Shown here one piece after another: positions 35,101 to 46,673 of a DNA stretch of 64,000 nucleotides (the stretch's first letter is position 1; each line of letters starts with the position of its first letter). Below the pieces are notes generated by a model. The model saw nothing but the letters and a program-made list of their open reading frames with translations, ran no database searches and was not told the origin of the DNA. A program made the position numbers and the translations under genes. The DNA lies in NCBI GenBank assembly GCA_933228675.1, contig CAKOFX010000005.1, positions 62,001 to 126,000 on the forward strand. Reading direction: 5' to 3'. The stretch is from Stomorhina lunata (taxonomy: Eukaryota > Arthropoda > Insecta > Diptera > Rhiniidae).

Positions 35101-38100
35101 AGTAAATTTTCGGAAAATTTCCTATAAAAATAGTAAATTTTCGGAAAATTTCCTATAAAAATAGTAAATTTTCGGAAAATTTCCTATAAAAATAGTAAAT
35201 TTTCGGAAAATTTCCTATAAAAATAGTAAATTTTCGGAAAATTTCCTATAAAAATAGTAAATTTTCGGAAAATTTCCTATAAAAATAGTAAATTTTCGGA
35301 AAATTTCCTATAAAAATAGTAAATTTTCGGAAAATTTCCTATAAAAATAGTAAATTTTCGGAAAATTTCCTATAAAAATAGTAAATTTTCGGAAAATTTC
35401 CTATAAAAATAGTAAATTTTCGGAAAATTTCCTATAAAAATAGTAAATTTTCGGAAAATTTCCTATAAAAATAGTAAATTTTCGGAAAATTTCCTATAAA
35501 AATAGTAAATTTTCGGAAAATTTCCTATAAAAATAGTAAATTTTCGGAAAATTTCCTATAAAAATAGTAAATTTTCGGAAAATTTCCTATAAAAATAGTA
35601 AATTTTCGGAAAATTTCCTATAAAAATAGTAAATTTTCGGAAAATTTCCTATAAAAATAGTAAATTTTCGGAAAATTTCCTATAAAAATAGTAAATTTTC
35701 GGAAAATTTCCTATAAAAATAGTAAATTTTCGGAAAATTTCCTATAAAAATAGTAAATTTTCGGAAAATTTCCTATAAAAATAGTAAATTTTCGGAAAAT
35801 TTCCTATAAAAATAGTAAATTTTCGGAAAATTTCCTATAAAAATAGTAAATTTTCGGAAAATTTCCTATAAAAATAGTAAATTTTCGGAAAATTTCCTAT
35901 AAAAATAGTAAATTTTCGGAAAATTTCCTATAAAAATAGTAAATTTTCGGAAAATTTCCTATAAAAGTAGTAAATTTTCGGAAAATTTCCTATAAAAATA
36001 GTAAATTTTCGGAAAATTTCCTATAAAAATAGTAAATTTTTGGAAAATTTACTATTTTTATAGGAAATTTTCCGAAAATTTACTATTTTTATAGGAAATT
36101 TTTCGAAAATTTACTATTTTTATAGGAAATTTTCCGAAAATTTACTATTTTTATAGGAAATTTTCCGAAAATTTACTATTTTTATAGGAAATTTTCCGAA
36201 AATTTACTATTTTTATAGGAAATTTTCCGAAAATTTACTATTTTTATAGGAAATTTTCCGAAAATTTACTATTTTTATAGGAAAATTTACTATTTTTATA
36301 GGAAATTTTCCGAAAATTTACTATTTTATAGTAAATTTTCCGAAAATTTACTATTTTTATAGGAAATTTTCCGAAAATTTACTATTTTTATAGGAAATTT
36401 TCCGAAAATTTTCTCTTTTTATATGAAATTTTCCGAAAATTTACTATTTTTATAGGAAATTTTCCGAAAATTTACTACTTTTATAGGAAATTTTCCGAAA
36501 ATTTACTCTTTTTATAGGAAATTTTCCAAAAATTTACTATTTTTATAGGAAGTTTTCCGAAAATTTACTATTTTTATAGGAAATTTTTCGAAAATTTACT
36601 ATTTTTATAGGAAATTTTCCGAAAATTTACTATTTTTATAGGAAATTTTCCGAAAATTTACTATTTTTATAGGAAATTTTCCGAAAATTTACTATTTTTA
36701 TAGGAAATTTTCCGAAAATTTACTATTTTTATAGGAAATTTTCCGAAAATTTACTATTTTTATAGGAAATTTTCCGAAAATTTACTATTTTTATAGGAAA
36801 TTTTCCGAAAATTTACTATTTTTATAGGAAATTTTCCGAAAATTTACTATTTTTATAGGAAATTTTCCGAAAATTTACTATTTTTATAGGAAATTTTCCG
36901 AAAATTTACTATTTTTATAGGAAATTTTCCGAAAATTTACTATTTTTATAGGAAATTTTCCGAAAATTTACTATTTTTATAGGAAATTTTCCGAAAATTT
37001 ACTATTTTTATAGGAAATTTTCCGAAAATTTACTATTTTTATAGGAAATTTTCCGAAAATTTACTATTTTTATAGGAAATTTTCCGAAAATTTACTATTT
37101 TTATAGGAAATTTTCCGAAAATTTACTATTTTTATAGGAAATTTTTCAAAAATTTACTATTTTTATAGGAAATTCTTCAAAAATTTTCTATTTTAATAGG
37201 AAACTTTTTAAAAATTTTCTATTTTAATAGGAAATTTTTCAAAAATTTACTATTTTTATAGGAAATTTTTCAAAGATTTACTATTTTTATAGGAAATTTT
37301 TCAAAAATTTACTATTTTTATAGGAAATTTTCCGAAAATTTACTATTTTTATAGGAAATTTTCCGAAAATTTACTATTTGTATAGGAAATTTTCCGAAAG
37401 TTTACTATTTTTATAGGAAATTTTCTGAAAATTTACTATTTTTATAGGAAATTTTCCGAAAATTTACTATTTTTATAGGAAATTTTCCGAAAATTTACTA
37501 TTTTTATAGGAAATTTTCCGAAAATTTACTATTTTTATAGGAAATTTTCCGAAAATTTACTATTTTTATAGGAAATTTTCCGAAAATTTACTATTTTTAT
37601 AGGAAATTTTCCGAAAATTTACTATTTTTATAGGAAATTTTCCGAAAATTTACTATTTTTATAGGAAATTTTCCGAAAATTTACTATTTTTATAGGAAAT
37701 TTTCCGAAAATTTACTATTTTTATAGGAAATTTTCCGAAAATTTACTATTTTTATAGGAAATTTTCCGAAAATTTACTATTTTTATAAGAAATTTTCCGA
37801 AAATTTACTATTTTTATAGGAAATTTTCCAAAAATTTAGTATTTTTATAGGAAATTTTCCGAAAATTTACTATTTTTTAGGAAATTTTCCGAAAATTTAC
37901 TATTTTTATAGGAAATTTTCCGAAAATTTACTATTTTTATAGGAAATTTTACGAAAATTTACTATTTTTATAGGAAATTTTACGAAAATTTACTATTTTT
38001 ATAGGAAATTTTCCGAAAATTTACTATTTTTATAGGAAATTTTCCGAAAATTTACTATTTTTATAGGAAATTTTCCGAAAATTTACTATTTTTATAGGAA

Positions 38101-39000
38101 ATTTTCCGAAAATTTACTATTTTTATAGGAAATTTTCCAAAAACTTTCCTATAAAAATAGTAAATTTTCGGAAAATTTCCTATAAAAATAGTAAATTTTT
38201 GGAAAATTTCCTATAAAAATAGTAAATTTTCGGAAAATTTCCTATAAAAATAGTAAATTTTCGGAAAATTTCCTATAAAAATAGTAAGTTTTCGGAAAAT
38301 TTCCTATAAAAATAGTAAATTTTCGGAAAATTTCCTATAAAAATAGTAAATTTTCGGAAAATTTCCTATAAAAATAGTAAATTTTCGGAAAATTTCATAT
38401 AAAAATAGTAAATTTTCGGAAAATTTCCTATAAAAATAGTAAATTTTCGGAAAATTTCCTATAAAAATAGTAAATTTTCGGAAAATTTCCTATAAAAATA
38501 GTAAATTTTCGGAAAATTTCCTATAAAAATAGTAAATTTTCGGAAAATTTCCTATAAAAATAGTAAATTTTCGGAAAATTTCCTATAAAAATTGTAAATT
38601 TTCGGAAAATTTCCTATAAAAATAGTAAATTTTCGGAAAATTTCTTATAAAAATAGTAAATTTTCGGAAAATTTCCTATAAAAATAGTAAATTTTCGGAA
38701 AATTTCCTATAAAAATAGTAAATTTTTGGAAAATTTCCTATAAAAATAGTAAATTTTCGGAAAATTTCCTATAAAAATAGTAAATTTTCGGAAAATTTCC
38801 TATAAAAATAGTAAATTTTCGGAAAATTTCCTATAGAAATAGTAAATTTTCGGAAAATTTCCTATAAAAATAGTAAATTTTCGAAAAATTTCCTATAAAA
38901 ATAGTAAATTTTCGGAAAATTTCCTATAAAAATAGTAAATTTTCGGAAAATTTCCTATAAAAATAGTAAATTTTCAAAAATGTTCCTATAAAAATGGTAA
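32180..39000. repeat. Minisatellite family C, 31-bp unit, ~220 units, with strand switches
   Basis: The unit reads CCTATAAAAATAGTAAATTT then TCGGAAAATTT. The first kilobase is diverged (TTTTTGAAAAATTTCC type). 33.2-36.0 kb is highly uniform. Orientation flips at about 36042 and flips back at about 38139. Local duplications are also visible: the AAATCTTCGG..TTCATAT variant pair is at about 33985 and 34235, 250 bases (eight units) apart. Confidence 0.97.
36044..38132 (-). repeat. Inverted block inside minisatellite C
   Basis: Units run as CCGAAAATTTACTATTTTTA then TAGGAAATTTT, complementary to both sides. The left junction is palindromic: CCTATAAAAATAGTAAATTTT (36020-36040), spacer TGG, then the exact complement. 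The right junction is CTATTTTTATAGGAAA (38117-38132), a 12-base spacer, then its complement. Rare variants inside the block repeat, in mirrored order, those at 33.1, 34.4 and 34.7-34.9 kb. Confidence 0.95.
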
Positions 39001-39031
39001 AAACTTAATAAAAAAAATAAAATTAATATAA

Positions 39032-41458
39032 AACAAGTAAGAGTGGTATATTCGGCTTTGCCGAATCTTGGATACCCTTCACCAATGGTGTTCCAAAAGT
39101 ACTTAATGTAATTCGTAGCAATATTTGGTTATACTAGTATTATATGCAAAGAGTCTTTAAAATTAAGAGTCGGAAAACGAAAACCTTTTAAGTGGCATCA
39201 TTATCTAAAATAGTTATGCACCCAAAGGTTAGGTTGGGCAGGTGGCTGATGTCTAGGGAAGCTTCACTTGGGTTCTAAAGTGGTCCCTTTGTGAAAGATA
39301 ATGATTACTAGACTACAAGTAGAGAATGCATATTTAAGCCAACCAGTAGCTTCGAAATAAAATAGACACATATTTTACGAACATTTAATAAAGTTCGATA
39401 GAAAAGATAAACCATGCAGAAAAGATGCTTCAAAATGTAGATGCCCTTAGATTTGCAATAGCACATCGATTTGATAAAGTTTAAGTATTCTGACATGCAA
39501 CCCAAAAACGCTGTGCCCAGTGAGGGTTGTGCACTTTAATTCGTACGAATTATCCAACTAGTAAAAGTTCTTGATTAGTTATGTAAAACTCTGAAGTTAG
39601 CGGACTGATTTAGGTCAAAGCTTTAACAATGATTGTCAATGTATACAAGCCTTAAAATTATAGGGTATACACTCTTAGTTTTAGATACATACGTGAAATA
39701 TATAGCTTTTGAATGGATGGTTATCAGCTTTGTCGGAAAAGTTTGCTTATTAATTTGAAGTTAGTTAATTAATTAAAATGAACACTTCATTAATAATATT
39801 TGGGATGTATTGTTCTTTCGATCTGTCCGATGGATGTTTGGAAAGTTTTGCTCTAGTTCCTTGTGCAATTTTAATGTGATTTAATTTATCAGCATTAAAT
39901 CGATTCCCGGTCGGGGTTATATGGGAGATTTCACTAAATGTGAATAGAGCTCGCCCATTTTCAATATCGAACTTTTCAAGAGATCAGAAATAATTTTGTC
40001 AAATATTGTCCCTCTAGAAAGTTTATTTTAGGCGCTATCGCCCTGAATATCAATATTGTACAACGTCTTTATACTAAATGTCATCATCGTATCTTAGGCG
40101 AAGTTATAAGGGATCAATTGTCAAACGTGAACGGATTTCTCCCAATTGCAATTAAAAAATTTAAATTTTCGTTGATATGTGAGATACTTACATACATATG
40201 TAGGTTTTGAACGGATATCATGTAATTAGCTGCATTTTTGTACTTCCTAGGAAGATTACCTATAATTTGATATATAATACATTCTCAAATGTTATCATAA
40301 TGTTCAAAAGTCAGACACAAAATTAAGATAAATGCAGTGTGTCTGTCTGCTAAAACCAGATTTGTGGAGCTCCTGAATTGTCCCACCCTGAATTTCAACA
40401 TTGTCGATCAAAACACCATCGCTTAAACGCTAAATTATATCTACCACAAATTACAGAATGCATCAGGATTTAGATAATCTCCTGCGAAGGACGCTATTAA
40501 ACTTCATCAAAATAAACATCTGAAATATCGACAAAACAGGAGCTCCAAAAACTTGACTACAACAGAAAAAAGGACAGACAGGTAGACGGACGGACATGTA
40601 GACGGACGGACAAACAAACAGACAGACGGACGGACGGGCAAACAAACAGACGGACGGACAGACGGACGGAGGTCGCGAAATCGATTCTTGTGCCGATTCT
40701 GAGTTGATCGGTACAATTTGAATGGTATTCATAATCAGATTTGTGGAGTATATATATATCAGATTTTAGAAAATCCTCCCATAAAGAACGATGTCAAATT
40801 TCATCACAATCGGTCCATAAACACCTGAGATATCGCTGAAACAATACTTACAAAATGTAAACAAAATTTCTTAGACACGTACTTTGGGCAATTTGCTGTA
40901 CATCAAATGTAGTGTTATGGCGATATCTCAATTTTTTATAGATCGCTTTTGATACAATTTAATAACGTGCTTGGTGGGGGAATTTCCTAAAATCTGATAT
41001 AAAATTTATGTAGGTCCGTACTAAAGGAGGATAGTTTTTCCTATTTCTGCATTTAATTTTTTCAACAAACATTCTCTAATGTGTACTTTGGGCAATTTGC
41101 GATACATCAAATTCAGTGTTTTGGCGATATCTCAGTTGTTTATGGACCGATATTGATAAAATTTTACAGAGTGCTTTGGGAAAATATTTCCTACAATCTG
41201 ATATATAACATATTATCACATGTACACCAGGAGTATCTTTTTTCTCTTGTTATTCAAAAGTGTGTTTCAATCAAAAATTTTCAAATTTTCGTCTAATTTT
41301 TGGTATTTTTTCGATATTTTCGGTGTTTATAAACCGATTTTAATGAAATTTAATAGCGTTCATTGCGGGAGAATTTCCTAAAATCTGATATATAATTTAT
41401 GTAAGTCCATCCTCCAGGGGCTTCAGAAACTTGATTTCAACAGACAGACAGACAGACG

Positions 41459-41490
<32 letters not shown>

Positions 41491-41625
41491 GACATCGCTT
41501 AATCGATTCTCCTCCCGATTCTGAGTCGATCGGTATAATTTTTATGGGGTCTACGATCACTAATAAAAAAATTACAAACGGAATCACAAACTTATAATAC
41601 CCTTTCACCTATTGGTGAAGGGTAT
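39032..41625 (-). mobile_element. INE-1-like complete long copy, family A
   Basis: Starts AAACAAGTAAGAGTGGTATA with hairpin ATTCGGCTTTGCCGAAT and ATACCCTTCACCAATGGTG. Ends ACCTATTGGTGAAGGGTATA. Both termini are present in 2.6 kb. GACAGACGGACGG-type microsatellites lie at 40570-40680 and 41440-41490. A GGTTAGGTTGGGCAGGTGGC block lies at about 39228. It is inserted at the right edge of minisatellite C, since 31-bp-like units resume after 41625. Translated frames rich in PSVCPSVC come from the microsatellite. Confidence 0.88.
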
Positions 41626-41800
41626 AAAAATTTCTTATAAAAATAGTAATTTTTCGAAAAATTTTTTATAAAATTAGTAAATTTTCAAAAATTTCCCTAT
41701 GAAAAAAAAATATCCAAAATTTTCTATAAAAATAATAAATTTTCCTATAAAAAAGTCAGTTCTAAAATTTTTAATAAAATTAGAAAATTTTCGAAAAATG
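41626..41800. repeat. Decayed minisatellite C/D remnant right of the INE insertion
   Basis: CTTATAAAAATAGTAATTTT and further AAATTTTC..CCTAT phrases continue with loss of periodicity. With 39000 on the other side, this shows the INE split an existing array. Confidence 0.75.
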
Positions 41801-43186
41801 TTAAGAAAATTCCACTGAAAAGCTTTTTTAAGAAAAAATAACCTAAAAAAGCTTAACAAATTGATTGCTTTAAAATAAAAAAAAATCTCTTCCAATTTTT
41901 CTTTCAAGAAAAATTGTATTTCTTCTTGTTATTATTTAAAAACTTCCTTTAATCAAGGACTTTTTTTATAAATTTGTTTGAGAAAAATTAAAGTAATTAA
42001 AAATGCAAATAATGCTCAAGAAGGTCGCAAAACAATTATGATTTTTGTTTTTCCCTCATAATTAATTATAGTCTTAATGGCTTAAATATGGTCAACAACA
42101 GCGACATTAAATTTAAAGGCAAACCAACAAGAGCCCCATCTTCAATCTTCTTTAAAAATGCCACAAAAAAAGGGTTTCACAAGTACAAAAAAAAACATTA
42201 CATTAAAAAACCCTTCACATACAATTGTTGGCTTTCTAAAATAAAATTGTTGAGTATTTTTTTTAGTCCCGCCTTTTTGTTAGGCAGTTTTTAATTTATG
42301 ACAAACATTTCCGTTTCCGTCGTTTTACCACCAACCATTTTCCGTTGACAATATTTTATTTGTATTTGTTTTTGTTTGCGAAGTCATTAAATGAAAGTGT
42401 TTTTCAGTTATTGTTATTTTTTTCGTTTTTCCTTTTTAGTTTTATTTATTCAGAACAGCCTGGCCAAAATATCCAACTTTAGTTCTAAAATTCTGCTGCT
42501 GTTTCTTTGTTCTCCAGCATTTTACATTAATTGAAAGTGTAGCCATTTGAAGTCTTTGTTAAAATTGTGTTACCCCAACAAAAGCTTTCTTTTACTACCG
42601 GAAATCACTTAAGTTTTTCATAAATATTTATAAATAGTGCAATGACTAAGAGTTATAGGTTGTCATATAGTCGACAATGACTAAGAGGTATAGGTTGTCA
42701 TAAAGTCGACATTTAGCCCCATTTTTACTCAAAGGCAAGTTAAAAAATTAACTTTGAAAAATAAAAATGTCACAAGTAATAAATGTTATTAATTCTACCC
42801 TTATGTCTGGTTTCATTTATAAATTCTAGTCTATACTCCCCTTCATATTTGACATGTTTTTTATTTTACTTTTATTAACTAATTAATTAATTTAAATATT
42901 TGATCAAAACCATATTATGGAATAATACAATGGGGGGGTTTCTGGCAATTATAATAATTTAATAAATTTATTTTGACCATAGAAATAATAAACATTTGCT
43001 TATAATGGATTAATTTAAATATTAACTCATTAAAGCTAACAATATGTTAGTAGAGATTACAGCTTAACTTAATAATTCGATATTAACAAATATATTTCTT
43101 GTTTTGTAATAGTTTGAAAATTAATTAAATAATAGTACCCTAAGGACTTATTTAATTGTAATCTTCAAAAAAAAAAAAAAAAGATT
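41801..43186. other. Unique AT-rich sequence, nothing recognised apart from a short duplication
   Basis: No convincing open frame. A 68-codon frame at 42088-42294 has no recognised motif. A 35-bp tandem duplication lies at 42640-42709. Confidence 0.6.
42640..42709. repeat. 35-bp tandem duplication
   Basis: CAATGACTAAGAG, ATAGGTTGTCATA and AGTCGA occur twice in direct succession, with two differences. Confidence 0.9.
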
Positions 43187-43606
43187 AACAAGTAAGAGCG
43201 TTTTATTCGGCTGTGCCGAATCTTATATACCCACCATCAAGTTGTGTTAAATTTACAATAATATCTTATATATATATGAGGGTACAGCTAATTCAAAATA
43301 TTTGTACTAAATTCGGTTGCAGTAGTTTTATAGTTCAATATTTAAAAGTATCTAAGTGGTTTCCCTAGTATTTACTTTGCACAAAATTTAATCTCATAAC
43401 CGGATATAGTTTAGCATTAATAATCTGTTAAATACTTTTCGTTTAGCTTAGTATTTAGTTAGGATAAAGATGCTGATAGTAATACGATAGGTTCATGTAT
43501 TTTGTTAGGAGTTCCTAATGCACCTAACGTATATAAAGTCTGGGGATGGATTAATACATATCAAACTTCTTTTAAACTTCCTCCGAATCTTTTTGATTGT
43601 AGATAT
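43187..43606 (-). mobile_element. INE-1-like short copy, family C (C2)
   Basis: AACAAGTAAG plus the GGCTGTGCC hairpin on the left and CTTTTTGATTGTAGATATA on the right; 420 bases. First of three head-to-tail copies. Confidence 0.85.
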
Positions 43607-43832
43607 AACTAGTAAGAGTGTTATATTCGGCTGTGCCGAATCTTCTATACCCACCATCAAGTTGCATTAAATTTAGAAACATATCTCATATATCTACGAA
43701 GGTTCAGTTAATTCAAAATGTGGACCAAATCTGGTATTGCTGATAAAAAACTTGAACTAAATTCGTTTGCAATAGCTTTATAGTTCAACATTTAAATGTA
43801 TCTTAAGTGGTTTCCCTAGTATTTATTTACTT

Positions 43833-45543
43833 ACTTACTTACTTAAATGGCCTATTGTAACAACCTGTTTAGGTCAAAGGCCGAGCATATTTTAGAATTC
43901 CATGCGCTTCTATCTTGTGCGCATATTCTCCAATTTCTTATGCAAAGTTTTGAAAGATTTTCTTCTACTTGGTCTTTCCATCGAAGTTTTGGGCGCCCTC
44001 TTCTACGAGTTCCCTCAGGATCATTATCAAACACTTTTCTTGCCGGAGTATTTTCATCCATTCGCACAACATGTCCTAGCCAGCGCAGCCGTTGTTGCTT
44101 AATGCGTTTTACTATGTCTATGTCAGCGTATAACTCATACAGCTCATGATTCATTCGATGTCGATACTCATTGTTGACGCAGACTGGTCCAAATATTTTT
44201 CGTAGGATTTTCCTCTCAAACACTCCAAGGATAACTTCATCTGCCTGTGCAAGTACCCATGATTCTGCACCATACAGTAACACGGGTAGTATAAGCGTTT
44301 TATAGAGCGTAATTTTAGTTCTTACGGAGAGGACTTTATTTCTTAGCTGTTTGCTTAGGCCAAAATAGCATCTATTGGCAAGTATTATTCTACGTTTAAT
44401 TTCAAAGCTTATATAGTTGTTGACGTTCACAGCGGCACCAAGGTATACAAATTCTTTTACAACTTCGAAGCTATAGTTTTCTACGGGCACATGTGATCCA
44501 ATTCTAGTGGTCTGTCTGCTTGAAGAAACCATCAGTTTTGTTTTTGATTAATTTACAGCTAGACCCATTTTGTTATGAAAGACTCTGATAGGTTCTTACC
44601 TATTTTAACAGATGATATGTTAGTGTCATCCTGCATAACTTTATTAGCTTCGTGGGGATGCCGAACTCAGACATTGCTTCAAACACCTTCTTCCGTATCG
44701 GGCTGTCAAAAGCTGCTTTGTAGTCAACAAAGAGATGATACGTGTCAATTTGTTTCTCTTGGGTCTTCTCCAGGATCTGACGTAGAGTAAAGATCTGGTC
44801 AGTGGTCGATTTACCTGGTCTAAAGCCACATTGGTACGTCCCAATTATTTCGTTAATTTTGGGCTTAAGCCATTCGCACAGTATGGTTGATAGAATCTTA
44901 TATGCAATTGAGAGGAGTCTTATCCCTCTGTGATTTGCACACACAGTTTTATCTCCTTTTTTGTGCACAGGACAAAGGACACTAAGATTCCAATCGTCTG
45001 GCATGTATTCTTCTGACCATATTGCTTCTATAAGTTGAGACATAAGCCTTATCAACTCATCTCCTCCGGCCTTAAAAAGCTCAGCAGGAAGACCATCGGC
45101 ACCCGCAGCTTTGTTATTTTTTATTCGATTTATAGCGATTCTAATCTCATTTTGGTTTGGTGGTGGACATAGAACGCCATCATCATTGATTTGTTCAGGC
45201 GTGTCATCTTGGTCGCTTTCATTTGATACCAACAATTTGAAAAGGTGCTCCTTCCACAGTTTCAGTACGGTTTCAGCATCCGTTACCAGGTTTCCTTGGT
45301 CGTCTTTGCAGGAGAGAATACAATTGCTAAAACCATCCGTCTGATGTTTAACTTTTTGATAAAATTAACTCACTTCATTACAACTCTTATATAACTCAAT
45401 CTCCTCGAACACACGTCTTTCCATTTCTCTCTTTTTTCTTCGGAATAGGCGTTTCTCTTCCCTCTTTCTTTCTCTATATCTTTCTAAAGTTCGACGAGTA
45501 ACTACTGACTGCAGGGTTGCCCTATAGGCTGCATTTTTCGCCG
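43833..45543 (-). mobile_element. 5'-truncated RTE-like retroposon with 13-bp TSD
   Basis: TATTTATTTACTT occurs at 43820-43832 and 45544-45556, flanking the insertion. The undisturbed INE copy C2 reads TAGTATTTACTTTGCAC here. On the minus strand the element ends CCATTTAAGTAAGTAAGTAA, a TAAG microsatellite tail typical of RTE elements. The tail overlaps the TSD, so a few bases are ambiguous. Confidence 0.88.
43852..45543 (-). pseudogene. RTE-like reverse transcriptase, catalytic YADD region deleted
   Basis: Reading the minus strand, an N-terminal stretch (AAYRATLQSVVTRRTLERY, then an EEKRLFRRKKREMERR block) is followed after a frameshift by CKDDQGNLVTDAETVLKLW. The palm/fingers block is open at 45235-44600: INRIKNNKAAGADGLPAELF, LCPVHKKGDKTVCANHRGI, YQCGFRPGKSTTDQIFTLRQ, HLFVDYKAAFDSPIR (first catalytic Asp). 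The reading breaks just after CRMTL. The segment that should carry RGFRQGD and YADD is missing between about 44630 and 44560. The C-terminal part (44532-43852) continues with FVYLGAAVN, LLYGAESWVL, QQRLRWLGHVVRMDENTPAR and SAFDLNRLLQ. Without YADD it cannot reverse transcribe. The endonuclease is absent through 5' truncation. Fragments of the same family lie at 3884-4335. Confidence 0.9.
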
Positions 45544-46572
45544 TATTTATTTACTTTGCACAAAATTTTGTCCCTTAACCGGGTATAGTTTAATATTCAT
45601 AAGCTGTAAAATAATTTTCGTTGTGCTTAGTATGTAGTTAAGATAAACATGTTGATAGTAACCCGGCAGGTTCATATATTTTGTTAGGAGTTCCTAATGC
45701 ATCTACCGTATATAAAGTCTGGACATTGATTGATAGCTATCTAATTTCCTAGGTGCAATCTTAATATACTGAATGTACCTCTAAATTTTTTTGATTGTAG
45801 ATATAACAAGTAAGAGTGTTTTATTCTTATATACCCACCATCAAGTTGTGTTAAATTTAGAAACATGTCTCATATATCTACAAGGGTGCAGCTAATTCAA
45901 AATCTGGACCAAAACTGAAAAAATTGCTAAGCTAATTGGTATTTTTGGTGAAACCTTTGGACTAATTCGGTTGCCGTAGCTTTATAGTTCAACATTTAAA
46001 AATATTTTAGTGGTTTCCCCAGTATTCACTTTGATCAAAATTCGATCTCATAACCGGGTATAGTTTTACATTAATAAGTTGTTAAATACTTTTCGTTAAT
46101 ATGTAGTTAGGCTAAACACGTTAATAGTAATACGGCAGATCCATATATTTCGTTAGGAATTCCTAATGCATTAATCGCATACAAAAAGTCTGGGCTGAAC
46201 ATTGATTGATGCCTATCTAATTTCATAGGTGCAATCTTAAAATAATGAATGTGCATACAAATCTTTTTGATTGTAGATATAAAAAGGGGATGTTATACAT
46301 AAGAATTATAGCCAAATGTTGACCGATTGTAGCAAAATTTTACACACTGGCTGGTATATATATATAGACTTTATTCCTGCAAAATTTAGTTTCTAATGTA
46401 ATAGCTTTTAACTGGCCTTTGCTAAAATTTTTGGTTTCCGTGAGTGTTTTTTATATGAAAGCTAAAGTCAAATATTAATTGATTCCTATAAAATTTGATA
46501 AACTGATCAAAAATTGCACAAAACTTCCCAATTTTAAATTAAATCGTCATAGCTATTACAACTGTATTCAAT

Positions 46573-46642
46573 TTCTCTGTTCTAAGTTAAGTAGTCATAG
46601 ATTTTACAATTTTATCTTATATTCTTAAACGAGCAATAATTG

Positions 46643-46673
<31 letters not shown>

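Larger units (their letters stand above)
43607..45804 (-). mobile_element. INE-1-like short copy, family C (C3), split by a retroposon
   Basis: Begins AACTAGTAAGAGTGTTATAT at the exact end of the previous copy and ends TTGATTGTAGATATA at 45804. Without the 1.7-kb insertion (43833-45543) and one TSD copy it would be about 475 bases and collinear with C2. Confidence 0.85.

Noticed and set aside
39226..39245. TTAGG telomere-like repeat
   Set aside because: Only GGTTAGGTT is present, not an array; higher flies also lack TTAGG telomeres.
39308..39505. 65-codon frame starting MGCMSEYLNF, also present near 52515 and 55809
   Set aside because: Shared only because all three lie in copies of the same INE family; length and ends vary between copies.
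40463..40732. Cys/Ser/Pro-rich open frames (also at 41423, 53732, 54199)
   Set aside because: They are translations of the GTCY microsatellite inside INE-1-like elements.
43852..45543. Functional retrotransposon gene
   Set aside because: The YADD region is deleted, frames are shifted, and the 5' half including endonuclease is absent.
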